The translations under genes and the position numbers were made by a program. DNA of 64,000 bases, from NCBI RefSeq assembly GCF_902859825.1, contig NZ_CADIKB010000029.1, positions 1 to 64,000 on the forward strand. Direction: 5' to 3'. This document shows, in pieces, positions 33,755 to 41,469 of the stretch. The notes below the pieces were generated by a model that made no database searches, was not told where the DNA came from, and saw nothing but the letters and a program-made list of their open reading frames with translations. The stretch's first letter is position 1, and every line of letters starts with the position of its first letter. This DNA comes from Paraburkholderia phenoliruptrix. Lineage in GTDB: Bacteria; Pseudomonadota; Gammaproteobacteria; Burkholderiales; Burkholderiaceae.

Positions 33755-34264
33755 ATGACGCGGATGGCGCGGATTTTCGCCGTGATGATGTTGAGCATGC
33801 TGGCCGCCTGTGCGACAGGCCAGCGGATGCACCATGTCGATGCCTCGGCCCGGAGTGCGAACTACACCGAGGACTATATCCAGGACTTCTGGATTCAGAC
33901 CGCTGATGGAGAAAACACCGGACTCAGCGGCGTACAGGTCAAGGAATTCTCGGCAGGAGGAACAGACGGCTCCGAATGCTGTTCGTTGATCCCCGGCGTA
34001 GGCCAGACCATCAAGGTTGTGTGGCGCGTTGGCGGTCATCAGGAGGACGAGTCCAGATGGAAGACCTATAGCCGCGATGTTGTGGTACTGGGAAAAATGC
34101 CTCGAAATACGCAGGATCACAGCGTGTTAATGATGCGCTTCTTTCCCAATCATGAAGTGGAAGCGGAGATTTTTCCAGGTGACGGCGATTTTGGTCCTTC
34201 CAATCCTCGCATGGACAAACTGCTTTTCGTCGGACCCCGAGTGATGCGGCACATAGGAGAATGA
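33755..34264 (+). CDS. DUF3304 lipoprotein, probable T6SS immunity protein, copy 2
   Basis: 169 residues from the ATG at 33755, preceded by aagga. Same lipobox (LSMLAAC, Cys19) and same first two thirds as copy 1; the C-terminal third (MPRNTQDHSVLMMRFFPNHE, then PSNPRMDKLLFVG) is distinct. Its stop codon overlaps the first ATG of the phospholipase effector, so it is the direct partner of that effector. Immunity to a phospholipase acting on the periplasmic face of the membrane is expected; this is inferred from neighbourhood and family, not shown. Confidence 0.75.
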   Translation: MTRMARIFAVMMLSMLAACATGQRMHHVDASARSANYTEDYIQDFWIQTADGENTGLSGVQVKEFSAGGTDGSECCSLIPGVGQTIKVVWRVGGHQEDESRWKTYSRDVVVLGKMPRNTQDHSVLMMRFFPNHEVEAEIFPGDGDFGPSNPRMDKLLFVGPRVMRHIGE

Positions 34265-35787
34265 TGATGATGCAGGACTGGGTAACCGACGATCCGATGC
34301 ACTTCCTGCGGTCGATGAAAACTGCAACGCAATTGCATGCCGAAGCGTTCATGACCTGCACAACGTGCGAACAGCAGCCCTGGTTCAGCTTCTTCTTTGA
34401 CGGCACGGGCAATAATCGCAACGTTGACGAACCGCAGCAGAAGCTCTCCAACATTGCCCGTCTGTATCTGGGTCATGTCGAAGAGCGTCCCCTCATTTGG
34501 CGATTTTACTATCCCGGCGTCGGCACCCCACTCGATACAAGCAATCCGCACTGGTGGGAAAAGATCCGCGACAGCGAAGCGTTAGGCGGGGGCGCAGGGC
34601 TAGGCAGCGATGCGCGCTTGATGAAAGCCGAAGCAGATTTCGAAGATAGCTTGCACTTTAACCACAAAGTCAGCCGCATCGACATCGCCGTATTCGGCTT
34701 CTCGCGCGGCGCGACACTTGCACGGGCATTCGCGAACCGGCTGTTGAAGAAATGCGCGATGAAGGACGGTGTGCCGCACTGGCCCTGCCCTAGCGCGGTC
34801 GACGGCGAATCTGCGCCGCTGCACATCCGCTTCTTAGGCCTATTCGACACGGTCGAATCGGTTGGCCTGCCCGCGCACGACCTTTCCGGCATGGGTCTGC
34901 AGGTCCCCATTCAGGTCGAGCGGTGTCTCCACTTCGTCGCAGCCCACGAATTGCGGGCCTGTTTTCCACTGACGCCGGTACGCGGCAGCGCCGGCACATA
35001 TGAGGAAATCGTGCTGCCCGGCATGCATTCCGATGTCGGCGGCGGCTATCGTCCCGGCGAGCAGGCACGCTCCGACCTGCTCCCTCGTATCGCGCTGAAC
35101 CGGATGCGTCTGGAGGCTGCCATCAGCGGCGTACCGTTCATCGCCCCCAAACTCGCCGACAAGAAGATCAACGATCTGTTCGAGTACGACGAGGACGTCA
35201 AGACGCTCTTCGATGAATACACGGGCACCGTCGGCACTACCGGCACGCTGGAGCAACAGGTCTTTGCGCACATGTGTCTCTACTATGGCTGGCTCAAGGC
35301 CCGCTTCGGCCAGAGGCCTTCCGACATTTACAAAGACGCGAGTTCGACCGATCCGGGAATCCAGGCGCAGTTGGAGCGGATCAAACAGTTCCACGAAAGC
35401 ATGAAGATCGACATCGACACGATGAACTGGCGCGCCTATCTGACCCAACTGTGGAACAGCGATCGCGGCGAATACGAACGCACGGTATCGACGGCTGGAG
35501 GAGATGCGGAAATGAACAAGCCCCTTTCCGATGAGCAACGGGGCTACTGGAATGCGTGGCTGAGCCCGCCCGCGCTATCGTCGGGTCTGCTCCGCCTGTT
35601 CGACCAGTACGTGCACGATTCGCGCGCCGGATTCCTGAGAATCGACAGTAGCGGCTACCTCCGGCCGCGCCAGGTCATCGACGTGTCGGGCGTGCATGCC
35701 CCTGCCGCCCAAACGGTAACCGGGCCGATGCCCATTGCCCCAACCGTGGGCACGCAGCGCACCGCGCTTTCCGAGACGGTGATGTGA
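34261..35787 (+). CDS. DUF2235 phospholipase-type T6SS effector (Tle family)
   Basis: 508 residues from the first of a run of ATG codons (34261, 34267 and 34270 are all possible; the later ones sit better behind the aggag site). The alpha/beta-hydrolase nucleophile elbow is GFSRG with Ser148. The catalytic aspartate region is MHSDVGGGY (Asp258), and the N-terminal FSFFFDGTGNNRN motif is typical of DUF2235. The family includes T6SS phospholipase A effectors that attack membranes of rival bacteria. The C-terminus is rather short and ends in a proline/threonine-rich stretch. Its place after vgrG, DUF4123 and DUF3304 lipoproteins supports the role. Confidence 0.85.
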   Translation: MMMMQDWVTDDPMHFLRSMKTATQLHAEAFMTCTTCEQQPWFSFFFDGTGNNRNVDEPQQKLSNIARLYLGHVEERPLIWRFYYPGVGTPLDTSNPHWWEKIRDSEALGGGAGLGSDARLMKAEADFEDSLHFNHKVSRIDIAVFGFSRGATLARAFANRLLKKCAMKDGVPHWPCPSAVDGESAPLHIRFLGLFDTVESVGLPAHDLSGMGLQVPIQVERCLHFVAAHELRACFPLTPVRGSAGTYEEIVLPGMHSDVGGGYRPGEQARSDLLPRIALNRMRLEAAISGVPFIAPKLADKKINDLFEYDEDVKTLFDEYTGTVGTTGTLEQQVFAHMCLYYGWLKARFGQRPSDIYKDASSTDPGIQAQLERIKQFHESMKIDIDTMNWRAYLTQLWNSDRGEYERTVSTAGGDAEMNKPLSDEQRGYWNAWLSPPALSSGLLRLFDQYVHDSRAGFLRIDSSGYLRPRQVIDVSGVHAPAAQTVTGPMPIAPTVGTQRTALSETVM

Positions 35788-36154
35788 CCGTCCCGATGAC
35801 GACCGACCAGCCCATGTGCGGCGAGCTCGGGTCGACCGCAAATGTATGGCGCGGATTGCGGACAGTCGCGCACGCGGCACCTGACACGCTGAATCAACAG
35901 CACTTCCAGCAGACCGGATTCCGACTTATAAGCCCAAATCCGGATCGACGACGCGCGCGGGCGCGTGCGGCGCCCGTTCGCGGCGGGCTGCGAGGCGCGA
36001 GCGGGGTAAACGACCCCGCGTTTAACAACAATTAAGCAATCTGAAGTACGCCGAATATCCGCGCCCGTACGATTCAAGCCTGCGATGCCGCGTCATGCAC
36101 GCATGACGCATAAGCGGCACGCGCACAACAACGTCACAGGTACGGAGAAACGAA
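35788..36154. other. Gap after the T6SS island, with a possible small overlapping frame
   Basis: About 370 bp. A GTG at 35784 overlaps the effector stop and opens 83 codons (MTVPMTTDQPMCGELGSTAN, then TGFRLISPNPDRRR) to 36035. The first 55 residues have normal composition, the rest is arginine-rich. It may be the beginning of a gene truncated at the island border, or non-coding. The stretch 36020-36150 is A/T-richer and should contain the promoter of the following hydrolase gene. Confidence 0.35.
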
Positions 36155-37147
36155 TTGGCTAACTCATCCGCAGTTCCCTCGGCAAATCGCCGCCAGTTGC
36201 TCGCAGCAGGCGCCAGCGCGGCCGTGGCCGCGCTCGCCGCGCCCGGCGCCGCGATGGCCGCGGCATCGGCCGGCAGCAGCGGCCATGCGGGCACATCTCA
36301 CTCACAGCACGGAGAGCGACACACCATGAACACGGTCACGACGAAAGACGGCATCCGGATTTTCTTCAAGGACTGGGGCACCGGTAAGCCCGTCGTCTTC
36401 TCGCACGGCTGGCCGCTCGACGCCGACGCCTGGGACGCGCAGATGCTGTTCCTCGTGCAGAAGGGTTATCGCGTGATCGCGCATGACCGCCGCGGCCATG
36501 GCCGCTCGGATCAGCCGTCGCACGGCAACGACATGGACACCTACGCGGACGATCTCGCCGCCGTGCTCGACGCCTTGGATGTCAAGGAAGCGACGCTCGT
36601 CGGTCATTCGACGGGCGGCGGCGAAGTTGCTCACTATATCGGCCGCCACGGCAGTTCGCGCGTTGCGAAGGCCGTGCTGATCGGCGCCGTGCCGCCCATC
36701 ATGGTGAAGACCGAGGCGCATCCGAACGGCTTGCCGATGTCCGTGTTCGACGGCATCCGCGCGAACGTGGCGGCGAACCGCTCGCAGTTCTACAAGGACC
36801 TCGCGGTGCCTTTTTATGGCTTTAACCGTCCGAACGCAAAAGTCTCGCAAGGCATGATCGACGAGTTCTGGCGCGAAGGCATGCTCGGCTCGATCAAAGG
36901 CCAGTATGAGTGCATCAAACAGTTCTCCGAGGTGGACTACACGCCGGACCTGAAGAAGATCGACGTGCCCACGCTGATCCTTCATGGCGACGACGACCAG
37001 ATCGTACCAATCGACGCCTCGGCGCGCCTTTCGGCGAAGCTCCTCAAGCATGCGACGCTGAAGGTGTATGCCGGCGCGCCGCACGGCATGTGCACGACGC
37101 ACGCCGACCAGGTCAACGCCGACCTCCTCGAATTCCTGCAGAGCTAA
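36155..37147 (+). CDS. Secreted alpha/beta hydrolase, non-haem chloroperoxidase type
   Basis: 330 residues from a TTG at 36155 behind a ggagaaa site. The N-terminus is a Tat-like signal: NRRQLLAAGASAAVAALAAPG with a twin arginine, then AAMAAASAG. The catalytic core shows the oxyanion region SHGWPLDADAWDAQ, nucleophile elbow GHSTGGGEV (Ser), acid in LILHGDDDQIVP and histidine in GAPHGMCTTH, the full set of cofactor-free haloperoxidase/perhydrolase-like enzymes. Many such proteins act as esterases or perhydrolases in vivo. An internal ATG at the HTMNTVTTKDG position corresponds to the usual cytosolic start, so the signal is an extra. An AraC regulator follows 220 bp later. Confidence 0.85.
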   Translation: MANSSAVPSANRRQLLAAGASAAVAALAAPGAAMAAASAGSSGHAGTSHSQHGERHTMNTVTTKDGIRIFFKDWGTGKPVVFSHGWPLDADAWDAQMLFLVQKGYRVIAHDRRGHGRSDQPSHGNDMDTYADDLAAVLDALDVKEATLVGHSTGGGEVAHYIGRHGSSRVAKAVLIGAVPPIMVKTEAHPNGLPMSVFDGIRANVAANRSQFYKDLAVPFYGFNRPNAKVSQGMIDEFWREGMLGSIKGQYECIKQFSEVDYTPDLKKIDVPTLILHGDDDQIVPIDASARLSAKLLKHATLKVYAGAPHGMCTTHADQVNADLLEFLQS

Positions 37148-37369
37148 AACGCACGAGGCGAGCGCCGCGAGCGGGCGGCGCCGCACCTCTTCATGGCGGC
37201 CGACGCCCCCCGCCTTTCGTCCGCGCCACGGCCCATGATGCAAGAAGCAATTTGGCGCATTTCCAGAATCGCCGGCAACCGGCATAATGACAATTCACTT
37301 ACATTTAACGATGTCCGAGTAAATTAGCGGCATGCAGTCGGGGCGCTGCGACGAACCGAGGTGACAACC

Positions 37370-38332
37370 ATGTTCAACGATACGCTTGCATCCGCCGCAT
37401 CTTCCGCTTCATCCGCCGCTTCCGGCAGCGGCGACCCGGCCGCGCGCCGCAAGGATTCGCTCGGCTGTCTGTCGAGTCAGTTGCAACACGACGTCGAACT
37501 GGACACCGGCGAGTTCCGCTTCTATCGCAAGTGCACGCGCGACAGCGACACGAACCCGGTCGTCATGGACGGCTCGGACCGCGGCGTGTTGATCGGCGTG
37601 TCGCTCAAGGCAGGACATCGGCGGCGCATCTATTCGCAGCATCGTTGGGCGACGCATGAGTTCGACCGCGACTCGGTCTATGTGCGCAATTTCGCCGACG
37701 ACTACCGCGCCGAGCTGCTTGGTGGCTTCGACTTCGTGCTGATCGAACTGTCGCGCGCGTTTGTCAGCGACACGTGCCACGAGCGCGGCGGCAGCGGCCT
37801 CGCACACATCGCGACGGTGGCCGGCCGCAAGGACCCGGTGCTCGGTCATCTCGCGCAGGTGCTCGCACTCACGCTGGGTGCGCAAAACAGTGCGCAAAAC
37901 AGCGCAAGCCCGCTTTTCATCGAACAGCTCGGCGTGACCATCGGCACTCATCTGTTCGATCGCTACGGCGCGCCCGCGCGCGGACCCGAGCACGGCAGCC
38001 GGCGTCTGTCCGCGCTGCAGGAAGCACGCGCGAAGGACATGCTGCTCGCCCGGTCGCAGGGCAACGTATCCCTCGAAGACATTGCCAGCGCGTGCAACCT
38101 CTCGCGCAGCTACTTCATTCGCGCGTTTCGCGAGACCACGCAGCGCACGCCGCATCAATGGCTGCTGGAGCGGCGCGTCGAAGAGGCGCGCGAACTTCTG
38201 AAACGCTCGGACCGCTCGTTGTCCGAGATCGCCATCGCTTGCGGCTTCTCCGATCAGAGTCACTTCACGCGCACGTTCTCGCAGCTCGTCGGCACGCCGC
38301 CCGGACATTGGCGCCGTCAGGCAAAGCGCTAG
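37370..38332 (+). CDS. AraC-family transcriptional regulator
   Basis: 320 residues. The start is the ATG at 37370 behind gaggtg; an in-frame GTG nine bases upstream is possible. The C-terminal 100 residues hold the paired helix-turn-helix: SLEDIASACNLSRSYFIRAF and SLSEIAIACGFSDQSHFTRTF. The N-terminal part resembles a cupin-like effector domain. It may regulate the hydrolase upstream or a distant target. Confidence 0.85.
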   Translation: MFNDTLASAASSASSAASGSGDPAARRKDSLGCLSSQLQHDVELDTGEFRFYRKCTRDSDTNPVVMDGSDRGVLIGVSLKAGHRRRIYSQHRWATHEFDRDSVYVRNFADDYRAELLGGFDFVLIELSRAFVSDTCHERGGSGLAHIATVAGRKDPVLGHLAQVLALTLGAQNSAQNSASPLFIEQLGVTIGTHLFDRYGAPARGPEHGSRRLSALQEARAKDMLLARSQGNVSLEDIASACNLSRSYFIRAFRETTQRTPHQWLLERRVEEARELLKRSDRSLSEIAIACGFSDQSHFTRTFSQLVGTPPGHWRRQAKR

Positions 38333-38499
38333 GCGCGCGGCACGACTTGCGCACAGGCGCGTTGCTTCGCCTCATTCCGAGACTTTCATACAAAGCATCG
38401 CACTAACCGACAAGACGCGCCGGCCAGAAGACGGTAATTTCTGCCGTACCGCTTGCCTGTTTTTCCTCTCAGCCCGTTGTCCCGGAAATTGAAAACGAC

Positions 38500-41430
38500 A
38501 TGATTGAACTAGGCCGCTTTCAAATCGATCTGGAACTGCGCACCTTGTGGCGTGACGGCGAGCGCGTGCCGCTCGGCTCGCGCGCCTTCGACATCCTCGC
38601 CATGGTAGCGAGCGCCGCCGGACGCCTCGTTACCAAAGACGAGTTGCTGGACGCCGTCTGGCCCGACACCATCGTCGAGGAAAACAATATCCAGGTGCAC
38701 CTGTCCGCGCTGCGCAAGATTCTCGGCGCGGACCGCGATCTGATTCTGACCGTGCCCGGCCGCGGCTACCGGCTCGTGCAGCGGCAGCGCTCGGCAAATG
38801 CAACGCAGCCGGCCGTGCAGACGCCGGCCGGACGCCCGCTGCCGCCGCAGCGCATGCAGCTCGTCGGGCGCGACACGGCCGTCGCCGACATCCGTTCGAT
38901 GCTGCAACACACGCGCGTGCTGACGCTCGTCGGCGCGGGCGGCATCGGCAAGACGAGTCTTGCCGTCGAAGCCGCCCGCCATGCCGCGGCGGATTTCACG
39001 GAGCCCGTGTGGTTCGTCGAACTCGCGACGCTTAGCACGCGCGACGAAGTGCTCGCCGCCATCGCACAAGCTTGCGGACTGCCGGTCGAGCACACGACAC
39101 CGGACCTCGCGCAAATCGCGTCGGCACTCGCGGAGCGTCGGCTGCTGGTGCTCGACAACGCCGAGCATGTGATCGAGCATGTCGCCGAAGCCGTCGAGGC
39201 GCTGGCCGCCGCGAACGCGGACTTGCGCGTGCTCGTGACGAGCCGCGAGCCGCTGCGGATCATGGCGGAAGCCGTGTTTCGCGTCGAGCCGCTGGAGGTG
39301 CCGCCGCCCGGCAGCGCCGACGCCGAGATCCTGCGGCAGTCCGCCGTCAATCTGTTTTTGCTGCGCGCCCACTCCATGCAGCGCGATGTCAGCCGGGACA
39401 GCACCGAGCTGCAGCTCGTCGGCGAAATATGCCGGCGGCTCGACGGCATTCCGCTCGCGCTCGAACTCGCGGCCGCACGCGTCGTGACGCTCGGCGTGGC
39501 GGGCGTCCATCAACGGCTCGACAATCGCCTCGCGATACTCGCGGGCGGCTACCGGACCGCCCTGCCGCGTCATCAGACCTTGCGCGCGACGTTCGACTGG
39601 AGCTTCGCGCTGCTCGATGCGAAAGCGCAAGCCCTGTTTCGCAGAAGTGCCGTATTCGGGGGCGTATTCAGTTTCGAAGCGATGTGCGCGGTGGCATGCG
39701 ATGCATCGCTGAGCGTCGCCGACGCAATCAGTGCGATCAGCGAACTGCTGGCGAAGTCGCTCGTCAACGTGGAGTTCGACGGTCCGGTCGCGCGCTACCG
39801 TCTGTCCGAATCGACCCGCGCGTATGCGCTCGACAAGCTGCAGGCCGAAGGCGAGCGCCAGGCGCTGGCAGTGCGCCACGCGCGCTACCTGTCGCAGTGC
39901 TTTATCACGCACACCGCGCAGACGGTGCGCGGCAAAGCGGACAGCGCGGCTGCGCTCAAACACACGCTCGACGACGCACGCCACGCCTGCGACTGGGCGT
40001 TCTCCGCGGATGGCGACGCGCAATTGGGCGTCGAGCTCGCCTCGAATCTGACGGCTGCGCTGCTCGACGGCGGCATGGTCGCGGAATGCTGCGAGCGTGC
40101 CGAGCGCGCGGTCGAGGCGCTGGACGCGCTGCCCGCGGCGAGCGTCGACGCGCTCGACGAAATGCGCGTGCGCGCGGCACTGGCTTCGGCACTGCCGCAT
40201 GTGCGCGGCTCCGTGTCGAAGTCGGAGCAACTGTGGCGCAAGGTCTACGCGCTCGCGACGGAACGCCGCGACGCCGGCTATCACGCCCGCGCGTTGTGGG
40301 GCCTGTGGACCACGATGATTTCGAGCGGCAACATCCATGCGTCGGCGGAATTCGCGCAGCGCCTGCGGCAGCTCGCGCAGGAGCGCGAGAACCCATGGCA
40401 GGAGACGCTAGCCGACCAGATCGCCGCGATTTCGCAGCACTGCCTCGGCCGTCACGCCGAGGCAAGGACAGAACTGCTGCGTACCAGAAACCGCTTTGCC
40501 GAGCTCGAATACGGCGGCCTGCGCGACGACACGATCGCCGTCGATCCGCTCGTCTACTGCAACGGCACGCTCGCACGCATTGCGTGGATCGAGGGACACT
40601 GCGGCGAGGCAATGCGGCTTGTCGACACACTCGTCGGTCTCGTGCGGCCGGACATCATGGAGCCTTCTCTCACGCATACCCTCGGTGCGTCGGCGGCGCC
40701 GCTTTCGCTGATGTGCGGCGACCTCGGCCGCGCGGCGGTGTATCTCGACATCATGCGATCGCAAGTCGCGCTGCATGGGCTCGACGTCTGGCGCGATTAC
40801 TGCAACTGCCTGTCCGCGTACCACGACATACTCGGCGGCGACACCCAACGTGGCATCGCGCTGCTGGAAAGCTCGCTCAACGCGCTGATCACGCGCGGCT
40901 TCAGGCGTCTCATCACGCTTTTTATCGCGGCCTATGCAGAGGCGCTCGTGGCAGCCGGACGCAGCGACGAAGCGCAGCGCCGGCTCACCGACACGTTGCA
41001 GTTCTGCGAGAGCCACGGCGAGATGATGTTCGTCCCCGAGCTGTGGCGCGTGCTCGGCATCGCCGCGCGCGCACAACACAAATCCGCCGACGCCGAAGCC
41101 TGCTTTACACAGGCGATCGACCTCGCTCGTGTGCAAGGCGCGAAGATGTGGGAATTGCGCGTGTCGCTCGCATTGGCCGCATTGTGGCGCGACGAAGCTC
41201 GCGACGGCGCGCGCGATGCCGATGCGCTGGAGATGCTGGAGCACATGGCGCTCGCTTTCGATGCGCCCTCCAGCACGACCGACGTGCAACTGCTGTTCGA
41301 GACGCTCGCGACACTGCGTCAAGGGCAATGCATGAGCGCCGCACCTGCCATGCCGGCGAATCCGCTCCCGCCGGACCCGCGTCGCCGGGTCGCGCGCAAA
41401 TCGAACAGGAGCCTTGCGCGCGTCGATTAG
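38500..41430 (+). CDS. Winged-helix / P-loop ATPase / TPR signalling regulator, paralogue
   Basis: 976 residues with the same layout as the gene ending at 15955. OmpR-like winged helix at residues 1-95 (ending TVPGRGYRLV), Walker A GAGGIGKT at 145-152, Walker B RRLLVLDNAEHV, and a long alanine-rich helical repeat region to the C-terminus. The two proteins share long stretches such as WPDTIVEENN and LGSRAFDI/IGSRAFDM. Unlike its paralogue the C-terminus is native and ends in a basic proline-rich tail. A 167-bp leader separates it from the AraC gene. What it controls is unknown; no catabolic operon follows directly. Confidence 0.8.
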   Translation: MIELGRFQIDLELRTLWRDGERVPLGSRAFDILAMVASAAGRLVTKDELLDAVWPDTIVEENNIQVHLSALRKILGADRDLILTVPGRGYRLVQRQRSANATQPAVQTPAGRPLPPQRMQLVGRDTAVADIRSMLQHTRVLTLVGAGGIGKTSLAVEAARHAAADFTEPVWFVELATLSTRDEVLAAIAQACGLPVEHTTPDLAQIASALAERRLLVLDNAEHVIEHVAEAVEALAAANADLRVLVTSREPLRIMAEAVFRVEPLEVPPPGSADAEILRQSAVNLFLLRAHSMQRDVSRDSTELQLVGEICRRLDGIPLALELAAARVVTLGVAGVHQRLDNRLAILAGGYRTALPRHQTLRATFDWSFALLDAKAQALFRRSAVFGGVFSFEAMCAVACDASLSVADAISAISELLAKSLVNVEFDGPVARYRLSESTRAYALDKLQAEGERQALAVRHARYLSQCFITHTAQTVRGKADSAAALKHTLDDARHACDWAFSADGDAQLGVELASNLTAALLDGGMVAECCERAERAVEALDALPAASVDALDEMRVRAALASALPHVRGSVSKSEQLWRKVYALATERRDAGYHARALWGLWTTMISSGNIHASAEFAQRLRQLAQERENPWQETLADQIAAISQHCLGRHAEARTELLRTRNRFAELEYGGLRDDTIAVDPLVYCNGTLARIAWIEGHCGEAMRLVDTLVGLVRPDIMEPSLTHTLGASAAPLSLMCGDLGRAAVYLDIMRSQVALHGLDVWRDYCNCLSAYHDILGGDTQRGIALLESSLNALITRGFRRLITLFIAAYAEALVAAGRSDEAQRRLTDTLQFCESHGEMMFVPELWRVLGIAARAQHKSADAEACFTQAIDLARVQGAKMWELRVSLALAALWRDEARDGARDADALEMLEHMALAFDAPSSTTDVQLLFETLATLRQGQCMSAAPAMPANPLPPDPRRRVARKSNRSLARVD

Positions 41431-41469
41431 AACGCAGGCGCACCGCGTCAAATTAGTACGACATCCCAA

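Larger units (their letters stand above)
33059..34336 (+). repeat. Tandem duplication: DUF3304 gene plus start of the effector gene
   Basis: Two direct copies of about 0.59 kb: copy A about 33059-33647 and copy B about 33740-34336. Both start at the ribosome binding site of a DUF3304 gene and run through its coding part into the first 20-25 codons of a DUF2235 effector (common phrase THFLRSMKTAT/MHFLRSMKTAT). Between the copies lies a rearranged effector fragment. Confidence 0.85.

Noticed and set aside
33575..34264. A 229-residue fusion of an effector start with a DUF3304 lipoprotein
   Set aside because: The first 60 codons are an effector relic; the real lipoprotein starts at 33755 with its own ribosome binding site and signal sequence.
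38509..40338. A minus-strand open frame of 609 codons
   Set aside because: Antisense to the second regulator gene; the equivalent shadow also appears opposite its paralogue, as expected from shared codon bias.
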